Part shown: one piece after another, positions 32,287 through 42,289 of the stretch
Layout: every line of letters begins with the position of its first letter
Position numbering within the stretch: the stretch's first letter is position 1
Assembly (NCBI GenBank): GCA_045221575.1
Contig: JBGUWU010000005.1
Location: forward strand, 1 to 64,000
Source: Scybalousia_A sp045221575
GTDB taxonomy: Bacteria; Bacteroidota; Bacteroidia; Bacteroidales; P3
Length of the DNA: 64,000 bases
Direction: 5' to 3'
Notes under the pieces: generated by a model
What the model was told of the DNA's origin: nothing
Seen by the model: the letters and a program-made list of their open reading frames with translations, nothing else
Databases searched by the model: none
Program-made: the position numbers and the translations under genes

Positions 32287-34416
32287 ATGAAAAGGAATAT
32301 AATTTTTGGCATTATTTCTTTAATGCTTTTTATAGTGGTTTTCTTGCCTCAAGTCTTAGCACAAAACGAATGTTGGCGATGGAAAACGTTTGAAGAAAAT
32401 GGGAAATATGGTTTTAAGGATGCTTATGGCAAAGTAGTAATCAAACCTAAGTGGTTGTGGGCAAATGGTTTTAGTTCTCCTGAAGGATTGGCTTGTGTCA
32501 AAGGAGATGATGGAAGATATGGCTTCATAGATACAACTGGTAGAGTTGTTATTCCTATAAAATCTAAAGGTAATGGTCTATTTAGAGAAGGGTTAGCAAG
32601 TTTTACTGATGAATATAGTAAAGTCGGTTTTATAAATACAAAAGGTGTAATAGTTATTCCATGCCAATGGGGTTCAGTAGGCAATTTCCGTGATGGATTG
32701 GCAAGTGTTTATGATTATTCCAGGAAACCTGCTTCCGCAGGAGTCATTGATAAAAGAGGAAATCTGGTAATACCATATAAGTTTAAGCATATCAGTGAAT
32801 TTAGTGAAGGACTTGCTGCAACTCAAGATGTGAATGAGAAGTGGGGGTATATTGATAAGACGGGTAAATATATTATACCTCCACAATATAAACGTACATA
32901 TAATTTTTATAATGGTAAAGCAACAGTAGAGACTTTTGACGGAGAAAAAATAAAGATAAATCTTAGTGATTATGTTACTTCTCCTTTAGCAACAACAGAG
33001 TCAATAACAAAAGACAATACCGGTGATAAAGTGTTTTCATCTCCTAATAATCAAACTAAAAAAAGACAACCCGCAAGAATATATACTACAGAAGAATTGG
33101 CTAAATTAGAACTAAATCCTGTTAAAGAAGATGGATATTACGGATTTGAAACAAAAGATAAAGAATTAATTTTACCTTGTGTTTGGGAATATGTAGGATA
33201 TTTTTCTGATGGTTTTGCATATGTAAAAAAAGATGGTAAATATGGTTTTATAGACAAAACAGGGAAAATAGTCATTCCTTGTAAATATGATAATGTTTGG
33301 CCTTTTTCTGAAGGTTTGGCAGCTGTTATAGATGAAAATCAAAAATGGGGGTTCATAGACAAAACAGGGAAAATAGTTCTTCCTTTTAAATGGACTGGAG
33401 CAGGAATTTTTTCTCAAGGATATTGTGCTGTTGCAGACAACGATGGTTACTATGGTTACATAGACAAAACAGGAAAAATAGTTATTCCTTGCAAATGGAT
33501 GGATGCTAAACAATTTTCAGAGGGTTTAGCTCGAGTATATAATAACTTAAAAAAAGTTGGTTATATCAATAAAACAGGGAAACTCGTTGTCGCTTGTACT
33601 TGGAAAGATGGATTTAATTTTTCCGAAGGTTTGGTAGCAGTAAAAGGGGATAATAATCTTTGGGGATTTATTAATAAAAATGGTAAAATAGTGAGAAGTT
33701 GCCAATGGAAAACAGTTACTTCTTTTAAAGATGGTTGGGCTTGGGTTAGTACTGAAAATGATGAATATGATAAAATAAAGAATGTTCCAGAAGAAGAACT
33801 TTGGGAAGTTGTTTATAAAGATGGTCGTGCTGGATTTGAGAATGAAGAAGGAGAATTAGTTATTCCTATGAAATGGGTGAGTGTTTGGCCTTTTACAGAA
33901 GGAGTAGCAGGAGTAGAAAATGCACAGGGGAAATGGGGATTTATTAATAAGTCAGGTCAATTGGTTATCCCTTGTACTTTTGCTAATGCACGTCCCTTTT
34001 CAGAAGGTTTATCACGAGTAATAAATAATAATGGCAAGTGTGGTTATATAAACAAAAAGGGTACATTAGTTATCCCATTTAAGTATGAAGATGGAGATAA
34101 TTTTAATGAAGGTTATGCTGCAGTGCAAAACATAGAAAACAAGTGGGGCTTTATTGATAAGACAGGAAAACTTATTGTAGGTTATAAATGGAAATTTGTT
34201 ACTTGTTACTATCAGGGTGTTGCACCAGTAAAAAACTTTCAAGATAAATGGGGGCTTATTGACAAGAAAGGACAAATTGTTGTTATGTGTCAATACAAAG
34301 ATATTTATTATAATTATACTGCTGAAACATATGTAGTTGAAACTTTTGATGGATATATAAAATCAATAGATATTAAAGGTAATTTTACAGGTAAAATAAA
34401 CAAGAAGGCGAATTAA
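32287..34416 (+). CDS. Secreted WG-repeat protein, 16 repeats
   Basis: 709 aa from the ATG at 32287; another in-frame ATG lies at 32281, and the more upstream TTG at 32245 precedes the -7 box (32248-32255), so it is rejected. A signal peptide (MKRNIIFGIISLMLFIVVF...LAQ) precedes 16 WG-type repeats of about 40-46 aa, each like WGFIDKTGKIVIPCKW. Five lie before and eleven after a Ser/Thr-rich linker (about residues 210-280). WG repeats form beta-rich envelope domains and occur widely in Bacteroidota with unclear function. Spacing of 3 nt to the next gene makes it first in a unit with the cycloligase and lnt. Confidence 0.92.
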   Translation: MKRNIIFGIISLMLFIVVFLPQVLAQNECWRWKTFEENGKYGFKDAYGKVVIKPKWLWANGFSSPEGLACVKGDDGRYGFIDTTGRVVIPIKSKGNGLFREGLASFTDEYSKVGFINTKGVIVIPCQWGSVGNFRDGLASVYDYSRKPASAGVIDKRGNLVIPYKFKHISEFSEGLAATQDVNEKWGYIDKTGKYIIPPQYKRTYNFYNGKATVETFDGEKIKINLSDYVTSPLATTESITKDNTGDKVFSSPNNQTKKRQPARIYTTEELAKLELNPVKEDGYYGFETKDKELILPCVWEYVGYFSDGFAYVKKDGKYGFIDKTGKIVIPCKYDNVWPFSEGLAAVIDENQKWGFIDKTGKIVLPFKWTGAGIFSQGYCAVADNDGYYGYIDKTGKIVIPCKWMDAKQFSEGLARVYNNLKKVGYINKTGKLVVACTWKDGFNFSEGLVAVKGDNNLWGFINKNGKIVRSCQWKTVTSFKDGWAWVSTENDEYDKIKNVPEEELWEVVYKDGRAGFENEEGELVIPMKWVSVWPFTEGVAGVENAQGKWGFINKSGQLVIPCTFANARPFSEGLSRVINNNGKCGYINKKGTLVIPFKYEDGDNFNEGYAAVQNIENKWGFIDKTGKLIVGYKWKFVTCYYQGVAPVKNFQDKWGLIDKKGQIVVMCQYKDIYYNYTAETYVVETFDGYIKSIDIKGNFTGKINKKAN

Positions 34417-34419
34417 ATA

Positions 34420-34965
34420 GTGGACAAAAAACAACTAAGAAAACAAATAAGAGAAAAGAAAAAAGAGTTTTCTCTATCTGAAAAAAGAGAACTGTCAAAA
34501 CCTATCTTTGAAAAGATAAAGAAAGAAGACTTTTTTGAAAAAGCAAAAGTAATTCTATTGTATTATTCTATGGACGATGAGGTATATACTCATGATTTTG
34601 TAGAAGAGTATTATAAAAGTAAGACTATTCTTTTACCTTGTGTTGATGGTGATGACCTTATTCTAAGACAATATCTTGGAATAGAAAGTATGAAAGCCGG
34701 CGAACAGTTTGGTATACTTGAACCTATAGGCAAAGAGTTTTTGGATTTAGATAAAATAGACCTTATGATTATTCCTGGAGTTGCTTTTGATAAGGATAAA
34801 AACCGATTGGGAAGAGGAAGAGGTTTCTATGATAGATTATTGAAAACAGTTAATGCAACAAAAATAGGAGTTTGTTTTGATTTTCAGGTAGTAGAACATG
34901 TTCCAACAGAGGCTTTTGATGTAAAAATGGATATTGTAGTTTCCACAACAAATATTTATAGATAG
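34420..34965 (+). CDS. 5-formyltetrahydrofolate cyclo-ligase
   Basis: Converts 5-formyl-THF to 5,10-methenyl-THF with ATP. 181 aa, starting at a GTG codon (MDKKQLRKQIREKKKEF), three bases after the WG-repeat stop. It has LLYYSMDDEVYT, the substrate region LMIIPGVAFDKD and the diagnostic RLGRGRGFYDRLL. It supplies folate units that PurN and others use. Placement between an envelope protein and lnt seems to be a matter of operon convenience. Confidence 0.95.
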   Translation: MDKKQLRKQIREKKKEFSLSEKRELSKPIFEKIKKEDFFEKAKVILLYYSMDDEVYTHDFVEEYYKSKTILLPCVDGDDLILRQYLGIESMKAGEQFGILEPIGKEFLDLDKIDLMIIPGVAFDKDKNRLGRGRGFYDRLLKTVNATKIGVCFDFQVVEHVPTEAFDVKMDIVVSTTNIYR

Positions 34966-34975
34966 ATTTTTTATT

Positions 34976-36586
34976 ATGACAAAAAAGAAATTATGGCTTT
35001 TGGCCTTGCTTTCTGGGCTTTTGCAATCATTGGCTTGGTTTCATACTATGTTGTTAGCTCCTGTTATGTTAATTGCTTTAGTACCTTTGTTGAAGATAGA
35101 GGATTATGTATTGCAAAATCAAGAGAAGTTTTCCAAAGGTGCTGTTTTTACATATACTTATCCTGCTTTCTTGTTATTTTCTCTTTCTCAGACATGGTGG
35201 ATATGCAAATCAACGATGATAGGGCTTATAGTTCCTTTTTATGAAGCTTGTTTTATGTCCTTGGTTTTTTTGTCGTATCATTTTTGTAGAAAGGTCTCAA
35301 AATACAATGCTGGTTCTTATTTCTTCCTTATCTTGTTTTGGATTTTATTTGAGTTTGTTCAGTTCCGTTGGGACGTCAATTTCCCATGGCTAAATCTTGG
35401 AAACACGTTTGCATCTTATCCTTTATTTGTTCAATGGTATAGTGTAACAGGTATGGAAGGAGGTACAATATGGGTTCTTCTTTGCAATATAGTTATATAT
35501 CTTTGCATTAAAAACAGAAGACAATATTTTATTCCTGCACTTATCACGTTTTTAGTTCCAATAACTTTGTCTATTGTTATGTGGTTTGCTTATAGCGATG
35601 ATAATAAAAACAATACTACAGATGTTATAGCTGTTCAACCTAATCTTAACCCTTATACAGAACAATATGTTTTGCCTCCAAGACAGGTAGTAGAGAGAAC
35701 ACTAAACCTTATTGCTCCTTTGATGGACGATAAGGTAGATTATGTACTGATGCCAGAGAGTGCTATACAAGAGTATGCGTGGGAAGAATATATAGACAGC
35801 GTTCCAAGTGTTATAAGTCTTAATGCTTTTGTCAATAAGTATAAGAGAGCAGAAGTTATTGCAGGACTTTCTTCTCGGAGACTTTTACCTAAGGGAGTGA
35901 AAACAGAAGCAGCACGTGCTTTTGTTGATGCTCCAGATGAATATTTTGAGTCGTGTAATATAGCAATAGATATTCCTCGTAGTGGAAGAAAAGAAGATTT
36001 TCAAATACATCATAAATCTGTTTTAACTGTGGGTGTAGAGAAGATGCCTTTTAAAAAGTATCTTTCTTTTGTAGAAAAGTTTGCTTTGAACCTCGGAGGA
36101 ACTATTGGAACATTAGGGATAGACACTAATGTTGTTGTTTTTCCATCTAAGACAAAGGATATTTGTATAGGTGTTGCTATCTGTTATGAGTCAGTAGATG
36201 GTAACTACATAAGGGAATTTGCAAACAATGGAGCTAATGTTCTTTTCATTATTACCAATGATGGTTGGTGGGGTAACACAGCAGGATATAAACAACATCT
36301 TGCTTTTTCACGACTTAGAGCAATAGAGAATCGTAGATATATTGCACGTTCTGCAAATACAGGTATCTCTGCTTTCATATCACCACGAGGAGAGATAATA
36401 AAGAAAACTCCTTATTGGCAACAAACAGCAATAAAACAGAGTATTCCTCTTCAAAGTTCTAAAACAATATTCACTAAATATGGAGATTTATTTAGCAAAC
36501 CATTATCGTTCTTTGCTATTTTGTTGCTATTGTACTCTATTGTAACCAATATAATCAAGAAAAAAGAGGTAAAAAGTAATCTATAA
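34976..36586 (+). CDS. lnt: Apolipoprotein N-acyltransferase
   Basis: Adds the third acyl chain to the N-terminal Cys of lipoproteins. 536 aa: about seven N-terminal transmembrane helices and a nitrilase-like domain. The catalytic triad is visible as E261 (MPESAIQEY), K347 (HHKSVL) and C403 (VAICYESV). TNDGWWGNTAGYKQHLAFSR is a typical Lnt segment. It begins 10 nt after the cycloligase stop. Its presence fits with the several lipoproteins here (6130-6441, 41973-42281, 58985-60016). Confidence 0.96.
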   Translation: MTKKKLWLLALLSGLLQSLAWFHTMLLAPVMLIALVPLLKIEDYVLQNQEKFSKGAVFTYTYPAFLLFSLSQTWWICKSTMIGLIVPFYEACFMSLVFLSYHFCRKVSKYNAGSYFFLILFWILFEFVQFRWDVNFPWLNLGNTFASYPLFVQWYSVTGMEGGTIWVLLCNIVIYLCIKNRRQYFIPALITFLVPITLSIVMWFAYSDDNKNNTTDVIAVQPNLNPYTEQYVLPPRQVVERTLNLIAPLMDDKVDYVLMPESAIQEYAWEEYIDSVPSVISLNAFVNKYKRAEVIAGLSSRRLLPKGVKTEAARAFVDAPDEYFESCNIAIDIPRSGRKEDFQIHHKSVLTVGVEKMPFKKYLSFVEKFALNLGGTIGTLGIDTNVVVFPSKTKDICIGVAICYESVDGNYIREFANNGANVLFIITNDGWWGNTAGYKQHLAFSRLRAIENRRYIARSANTGISAFISPRGEIIKKTPYWQQTAIKQSIPLQSSKTIFTKYGDLFSKPLSFFAILLLLYSIVTNIIKKKEVKSNL

Positions 36587-36634
36587 TAATATTATTCTTA
36601 TTTTTGCAAAAATAAACAAATAAAAATAACAGAT

Positions 36635-37213
36635 ATGGCACAGTTTAATTTACCTGAGCTTCCTTTTGCAAAAAATGCTTTGGAACCTCATATTAGCGAA
36701 AGAACATTAGAATTTCATTATGGCAAACATCATCAAGCCTATGTAAATACTCTTAATACCTTAATAGAGGGTACTAATTATGAAAATAAATCTTTAGAAG
36801 AGATAATAAAATCTTCTGATGGAGGTATTTTCAATAATGCAGCACAAGTTTGGAATCATACTTTCTATTGGAACTGTCTTGCTCCTAAACACAAGGCTAC
36901 ACCTGAGGGAAGTTTGAAAAAAGCGATAGAAGAGGCTTTTGGCTCTTTTGATAACTTCAAAGATGAATTTACAAAGAAAAGCATTGGCTTGTTTGGTTCT
37001 GGTTGGTGTTGGTTAGTCAAAGACAATGAAGGAAAACTTTCTATTATCCAGAAATCAAATGCAGGTAATCCAATAACAGAAGGATTAACACCTATTATGG
37101 TTTGCGATGTTTGGGAACATGCTTACTATCTTGACAAACAAAACGCAAGACCAAAATATATGGAATCTTTTTGGGAACTTGTAAATTGGGACTTTGCAGA
37201 AAAACAATACTAA
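36635..37213 (+). CDS. sodB: Superoxide dismutase, Fe/Mn family
   Basis: Cytoplasmic enzyme that removes superoxide. 192 aa. HYGKHHQAYVNTLN (first metal His), NAAQVWNHTFYWNCLAPK (second His), FGSGWCWLV, and the metal-binding DVWEHAYYLD are all present. The residues suggest the iron type, or a cambialistic enzyme as in Bacteroides and Porphyromonas; the metal cannot be proven from sequence. A TATTTTTG -7 box is at 36599-36606. It is convergent with the ABC-F gene. Confidence 0.96.
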   Translation: MAQFNLPELPFAKNALEPHISERTLEFHYGKHHQAYVNTLNTLIEGTNYENKSLEEIIKSSDGGIFNNAAQVWNHTFYWNCLAPKHKATPEGSLKKAIEEAFGSFDNFKDEFTKKSIGLFGSGWCWLVKDNEGKLSIIQKSNAGNPITEGLTPIMVCDVWEHAYYLDKQNARPKYMESFWELVNWDFAEKQY

Positions 37214-37259
37214 TTCCTAAAGAATATCAAAAGTCTTCGTTAAATAGGAGTATTAAATA

Positions 37260-39170
37260 CTAATCTTCTAATTCTTGAGCTAAGGTTTCCCATTGATTCA
37301 TAAGAGATGAAAGTTGGTCTTTCTTTGCTTGATATTCGGAGTAAAAGTCATTGGCTTGTACTCCGCTTGAGAGTTTTTGTTCCATAATGCTGAGAGTACT
37401 TTCCAAGTCTTCTATCTCTTTTTCTATTTTTTGAAGATTGTTTTTCTTTTTTCTCAGTTCGCGCTCTTTCTCTTTATTTTGTTCAAATTGGCGTTTGTTG
37501 TCGCTAATGGTTTTTTCTTTCTCTTTCTTTGTGGAGTCAAGATTCATTTCATCTAACTGAGAGATTTTTTTCATTGCTAAGAAATCAAAGATATCACAAT
37601 GATATTCTTTAATATTATGGTCTTTAAATTCATAAAGAATATCCGGTAATCCTTGTAAGAAATCTCTGTCATGGGAAACTAAAATACAAGTGCCGTCATA
37701 TCTAAGCAAAGCATTTTTAAGAATATCCTTAGAATCCATATCCAAATGGTTAGTAGGCTCATCCAAAACCAAAAGATTGACTTCAGAAAGAAGTAGTTTT
37801 GCAAGTGCTAAACGAGTCTTCTCACCTCCAGAAAGAACTTTCACTTTTTTGTCAATATCTTCTTCATCAAAAAGAAAACTACCTAAGATAGTTCTTATCC
37901 TTGTTCTGACATCACCTTTTGCTATTTTGTCAATAGTTTCAAAAACAGTTTTTTCTCCATCTAAGAGTGCTGCTTGATTTTGAGCGAAATAACCTATGGA
38001 AACGTTGGCTCCAAGCGAACATTTGCCCTCATAGTCAGGTATTTCTCCAACAATGATTTTTGAAAGAGTGGATTTACCTTCTCCATTTCTTCCAATGAAA
38101 GCGACTTTCTTTCCTTTTTCGATTAATAAATCAATGTTTGAAAGAACATTATTTGTTCCGTATGATTTGGAAAGACCTTTTATATCTACAACTATTTTCC
38201 CGGAGTGAGGAGCAGGAGGAAACTGAAAATGGATAGAAGAAGTGTCAATATCATCTATGGTAATACGTTCCATCTTATCAAGCATCTTTATTTTGCTTTG
38301 AACTTGACGAGCCTTAGTTGCCTTGTAACGAAATCGTTCAATGAACTTTTCCACTTCAGCAATCTGCCTTTGCTGGTTTATCATTTGTGAGTTTTGGCTT
38401 TCTATTCTTTGTCTATGTAGTTCAACATAAGAAGAGTAATTTACTTTATAGTCATATATCTTACCAGCAGTTATTTCTATTGTTCGTTTTGTAATATTAT
38501 CAAGAAAACATCTGTCGTGTGAAACCAAGACAACAGCTCCGTAGTACTGAATAAGAAAATCTTCTAACCAAGCAATAGACTCTATGTCTAAGTGGTTAGT
38601 AGGTTCGTCTAAAAGAATAAGGTTAGGTTTTCTGAGAAGTATCTTTGCTAATTCAACTCTCATCTGCCAACCACTGCTAAACTCAGTCATATTTCTGTTG
38701 AAGTCGCTGTGTTTAAATCCCAAACCAAGTAATACTTTTTCTGTTTGAGGTTGCGCATTGCTTTCATCTAATAAGATTAGTTTCTCGGTTAATTCATTTT
38801 GTTCTATGATGAGGTTTTCGTATTCTTTACTTTCATAATCTTCTCTTTGTGATAACTCTAAACCAATGTTTTCTATGCGTTGAGATATGTTTTTGATATC
38901 ATCGAAAGCCTTCATAGCTTCCTGTAAAACGGTGGTAGAACAAGAGGGTATCATTTCTTGAGGCAGGTATCCTATTGTTTGACTTTTACTGCTGATTATT
39001 TCGCCTTTGTCTGCTTCTTGTCTCTTACAAAGAATCTTGAGCAAAGTAGATTTTCCAGCTCCGTTCTTGCCGACTAAGCCAATCCTATCTTTGTCACCAA
39101 TAGTGAAAGAAACATTATCAAAGAGTTTGTTTCCATTAAAAGAAATAGAGAGATTATTTATTGTTATCAT
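37260..39170 (-). CDS. ABC-F family ATPase (ribosome-associated)
   Basis: 636 aa with two ABC nucleotide-binding domains and no transmembrane segment. First domain: Walker A GLVGKNGAGKSTLLK and signature near FSSGWQMRVELAKIL; second: GRNGEGKSTLSK and VLSGGEKTRLALAKLL; both have LLDEPTNHLD-type Walker B motifs. The linker holds arm helices (RFRYKATKARQVQSK), and the C-terminus is a coiled coil (KKEKEKTISDNKRQFEQNKE). ABC-F proteins act on ribosomes; this Uup/EttA-like type need not confer antibiotic resistance. It lies downstream of the TonB gene on the same strand, separated by a terminator. Confidence 0.95.
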   Translation of the reverse strand: MITINNLSISFNGNKLFDNVSFTIGDKDRIGLVGKNGAGKSTLLKILCKRQEADKGEIISSKSQTIGYLPQEMIPSCSTTVLQEAMKAFDDIKNISQRIENIGLELSQREDYESKEYENLIIEQNELTEKLILLDESNAQPQTEKVLLGLGFKHSDFNRNMTEFSSGWQMRVELAKILLRKPNLILLDEPTNHLDIESIAWLEDFLIQYYGAVVLVSHDRCFLDNITKRTIEITAGKIYDYKVNYSSYVELHRQRIESQNSQMINQQRQIAEVEKFIERFRYKATKARQVQSKIKMLDKMERITIDDIDTSSIHFQFPPAPHSGKIVVDIKGLSKSYGTNNVLSNIDLLIEKGKKVAFIGRNGEGKSTLSKIIVGEIPDYEGKCSLGANVSIGYFAQNQAALLDGEKTVFETIDKIAKGDVRTRIRTILGSFLFDEEDIDKKVKVLSGGEKTRLALAKLLLSEVNLLVLDEPTNHLDMDSKDILKNALLRYDGTCILVSHDRDFLQGLPDILYEFKDHNIKEYHCDIFDFLAMKKISQLDEMNLDSTKKEKEKTISDNKRQFEQNKEKERELRKKKNNLQKIEKEIEDLESTLSIMEQKLSSGVQANDFYSEYQAKKDQLSSLMNQWETLAQELED

Positions 39171-39207
39171 ATCTTTGTGTGCTTTCTTGTTTTTTAAATA
39201 TTAAAAA

Positions 39208-39235
39208 GACGAGAGCGTATTAACACGTTCCCGTC
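39208..39235 (-). terminator. Terminator of the TonB-like gene
   Basis: Stem GACGAGAGCGT (39208-39218) with ACGTTCCCGTC (39225-39235), one G-U and one mismatch, followed by TTTTT on the minus strand. Confidence 0.7.
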
Positions 39236-39276
39236 AAATTATTATTTATTTTCTCTTACCTTTGTACTTTTCTGTT

Positions 39277-39972
39277 TTATTGAAGGACAAATCTAACAGG
39301 TAAGTTAAATTGTTGTCTAACAGCTTTACCTCTTTGTTTTGCAGGTTTCCACTTAGGCATCATCTTTACAACTCTAATAGCTTCTTCACCACAACCAGAA
39401 CCTATATCACGCAAAACCTTTATATCTGTGATGCTACCGTCTTTCTCAACAACGAATGTTACATAAACAATACCTTGAGTTCCTGTCTCTCTTGCTTGCG
39501 CAGGATATTTAATATTGGAAGCTAAAAACTCATTCAACTTAGCAACGCCACCAGGAAACTCACTTGATTGTTCAACAACAGTGAAGATAACTCTTTCAGA
39601 GTCGTCTTCTTCCTCCTCTTGTACCTTTACTTCTACTTTAGGAATATTAACTTCTGTGTTTCCTTCGTTTGCAAAATTATCCAAACTGAAAGCATTCTTC
39701 AATTCTTGATCATCATCAACAATTTCAAAGTCCATGCTTTGTTGTTGTTCAACTTCTTGTTGTGGAGGTTCAGGCTCATCTTGTTTTGTTTGAATAATCA
39801 TTTCCTCAACCTGAGCAACGTTCTCTGTTATTTCAGCGACTTCCGCTTTTTTGTCGTATGTTTTCCACTCAAAAGCACAGATTATAATTGCAAGTGCAAG
39901 AATTAAACCAGCTTCGACAAACAAGCCTTTGGTCTTTTCCAAATTCGCTTTTTCAGATTTTTTTGCTTCCAT
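39277..39972 (-). CDS. TonB-like energy transducer
   Basis: 231 aa. One N-terminal transmembrane helix (GLFVEAGLILALAIIICAF), then a Pro/Glu/Gln-rich periplasmic spacer (DEPEPPQQEVEQQQ), an acidic stretch, and a TonB C-terminal domain (YPAQARETGTQGIVYVTFVV then DGSITDIKVLRDIGSG). It passes proton-motive energy to outer membrane receptors. ExbB/ExbD genes and a receptor are not in the window. This 'TonB_C + short linker' type is very common in Bacteroidota, with many paralogues per genome. Confidence 0.93.
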   Translation of the reverse strand: MEAKKSEKANLEKTKGLFVEAGLILALAIIICAFEWKTYDKKAEVAEITENVAQVEEMIIQTKQDEPEPPQQEVEQQQSMDFEIVDDDQELKNAFSLDNFANEGNTEVNIPKVEVKVQEEEEDDSERVIFTVVEQSSEFPGGVAKLNEFLASNIKYPAQARETGTQGIVYVTFVVEKDGSITDIKVLRDIGSGCGEEAIRVVKMMPKWKPAKQRGKAVRQQFNLPVRFVLQ

Positions 39973-40159
39973 TATATTTCGTTTTTTTACGTTATTATCT
40001 TAATATATTTCAGTTCGCTAAATTAGTATTTTTATACAACATTGCAAATATTTCACAAATATTTTTTTGTTCTTATGTAATTAAATATTTAAAAATAAGT
40101 ATAATACGCTTTATTTTTCTTTTTCTCTTTGTGGAAGTTTTTAACAAACAACGCACATT

Positions 40160-41818
40160 TTAATAAGAAAAACTACTTCCGCCAAGAAATTCTCTCATTA
40201 TTGAAGTAGGAGGAATGCTTTGACTTGAAATAGGAGTAAAGTTATCCAAAAATTGTTTTAATCTACGAGCATTTGCAAAGGCAGGAGAAGTTTGAGGGAC
40301 TTGTACAAGCAAAGGATAACAATATGTTCTTAATACTCCAATCTCATACAATAAAGAAGAATTAAAAATACTGTCAGCATTTTCTTGATAAGGGAAGATA
40401 TGTCTTTCTTCTCCGTTTCTTACATTATTCCACATCAAAAGAGTTCTCTCTGCAGAAGAACCTCTGTAGTTATAATCTCTAACTATCCTTCTGATTAAAC
40501 GATTATCGCTTGTGCTTATTAAGTTTTGAGAATCTAAAGCAAGTTGAGTTAATGCAGAAACAAAGACAAGATATTTGTTTTTTCTACTTATTTGTTTGGA
40601 AAGTTTAGGATTTAAAGCATGTATGCCTTCTACAATAAGGATAGAATTGTCTGTAAGTTGTATCTTTTTATTGCTTTTTTCTCTTTGACCACTAACAAAG
40701 TTAAACCTTGGAAGTTCTATCTCTTTTCCGTCCAAAAGTTCTTGCATTTGTTGACCAAAAAATTCTAAATCTAAGGCTTCTAAACATTCAAAATCATAGT
40801 TACCATTTTCATCTTTTGGAGTATGTTCTCTGTCAAGAAAATAATCATCTAAAGAAATCATCAAAGGTTTTATTCCTAAGACAGCTAAATGCACAGCTAT
40901 TCTTTTGCAAGATGTTGTTTTTCCAGAAGAAGAAGGACCAGCAAGAAAAACAAATTTTATATTATCCTTCTTTTTATAGATAGCATCAGCGATAGCAGCG
41001 TATTTCTTTTCGTGCAAGGCTTCGGAAACTTGGATTATTTGTTTTTCATAACCCTGTTTCACTGCTTCATTTAGTTTAGGGAGATAAGGTGTTTTTAAAA
41101 TCTCAACCCAGTTCTTATGTTCCTGGAAGATAGAAAATAGTTTTGGTTGTAGATGTAAAGTAGTAGGTTCTTTGTAACCTTTTTCCGCATCGGGTAAAAG
41201 AAGAATAAATCCTTTTTCATAAACTTCAAGGTCAAAAACACTTAGGTAGGAAGTAGAAGGAACTTTTTCGGAGTACAAAACATCAATGGTTCCATCTAAA
41301 ATATCCACATCTACATATAGTTTTTGTTTTGATTTGAATAGTTCTGCACTTGAAGTTAATCCCACTTTTGAAAACAGTTCTATTGCATCTGGTGTAGAAT
41401 ATGTTTTACTCTCAAAAGGAATATCCTTTTCAACAAGTTCTTTCATTCTCTTTTTAATAGAATCGCATAGGTCTTGTTGAGGGATCTCTATGTTTTGTAA
41501 TTCTATATAGTAACCCCCTATCATAGAATGCTTTACTTTCATCTCTGCCTTTGGATACGAGTCTTTAACGGCTTTATACATTAACATAATAAGAGAAGAG
41601 ACGTAGATCTTCATGCCAATAGAAGAACGAATGTCAAAGAACTCTATTCTCTTTGGGCTATAACACTTATAGTTAAGGTTACGTATCTTGTTATTTACAT
41701 ACGCTCCTAAGAATGTTTTGCTATCTTCTAATCCGGCATACTCTATTATTTGTTTCGCACTTGTAGAATAAGGAACAAGAAAAGTCTTGTCGTTATTTAC
41801 ACAATATATCTCTATCAT
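40160..41818 (-). CDS. TGS-type nucleoside kinase (uridine kinase-like)
   Basis: 552 aa. The N-terminal part (residues 1-60) is TGS-like, as in threonyl-tRNA synthetase, followed by a synthetase-like second domain (residues 60-200). The C-terminal half is a phosphoribulokinase/uridine kinase domain with P-loop FLAGPSSSGKTTSCKRIAVH, LDDYFLDREHTPKDENG, LPRFNFVSGQR and IVEGIHALNP. This three-part architecture occurs in Bacteroidota and Firmicutes and is annotated as nucleoside kinase; substrate likely uridine/cytidine. It would work in salvage with the uridine phosphorylase at 6447-7328. Confidence 0.93.
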   Translation of the reverse strand: MIEIYCVNNDKTFLVPYSTSAKQIIEYAGLEDSKTFLGAYVNNKIRNLNYKCYSPKRIEFFDIRSSIGMKIYVSSLIMLMYKAVKDSYPKAEMKVKHSMIGGYYIELQNIEIPQQDLCDSIKKRMKELVEKDIPFESKTYSTPDAIELFSKVGLTSSAELFKSKQKLYVDVDILDGTIDVLYSEKVPSTSYLSVFDLEVYEKGFILLLPDAEKGYKEPTTLHLQPKLFSIFQEHKNWVEILKTPYLPKLNEAVKQGYEKQIIQVSEALHEKKYAAIADAIYKKKDNIKFVFLAGPSSSGKTTSCKRIAVHLAVLGIKPLMISLDDYFLDREHTPKDENGNYDFECLEALDLEFFGQQMQELLDGKEIELPRFNFVSGQREKSNKKIQLTDNSILIVEGIHALNPKLSKQISRKNKYLVFVSALTQLALDSQNLISTSDNRLIRRIVRDYNYRGSSAERTLLMWNNVRNGEERHIFPYQENADSIFNSSLLYEIGVLRTYCYPLLVQVPQTSPAFANARRLKQFLDNFTPISSQSIPPTSIMREFLGGSSFSY

Positions 41819-41972
41819 TTCGTTTGTTATTAAATTAACTAACTCTTAGAACGCAAAAAAGACTATTTAATTGTAGAGAATGAGAGGACAATAATTCAAA
41901 AAAATTGTCAAACAATAATGTAGTGTATTATTTTTTTGTAAATTTGCACCTCAATATAAAATAATATCTGAT

Positions 41973-42281
41973 ATGAAAAGACAATTATTAACAATAGGTA
42001 TTTTGTTTTTAAGTTTTGCATTGACTTCTTGTTCAAAGAGTGATGATTGCGAATGCGAAACAACTGATTACTTGTTCTATCAAGAAACAAAAACTGTTGA
42101 AGATGAAGAATCAGGAGAAGAATATGTTGATACTATAGACAGGTATAACCCAATATCAAGAAGAGATTTCTTATTTGAGGAATGGGGAGAAGACTGCAAA
42201 GATATAACTTTGCAAGATATTCCTGAGAATGCTAATTTGTTGTTTGCAGATTCTTGTAGTATAACTTGTAAAAGTAAATAA
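41973..42281 (+). CDS. Small lipoprotein of unknown function
   Basis: 102 aa with signal peptide and lipobox (FALTSCSKS, Cys20), then an acidic Cys-rich mature part (DDCECETTDYLF; DSCSITCKSK). Six cysteines follow the lipobox Cys in the short mature region, so disulfides are likely. I know no named family. A TAAATTTG -7 box is at 41939-41946. It stands 8 nt before hutI and is probably in the same transcript. Confidence 0.82.
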   Translation: MKRQLLTIGILFLSFALTSCSKSDDCECETTDYLFYQETKTVEDEESGEEYVDTIDRYNPISRRDFLFEEWGEDCKDITLQDIPENANLLFADSCSITCKSK

Positions 42282-42289
42282 AATAAGTA

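Noticed and set aside
37260..39170. ABC-F gene considered as an antibiotic-resistance determinant.
   Set aside because: Its linker and coiled-coil tail are of the housekeeping Uup/EttA-like type, and there is no resistance context.
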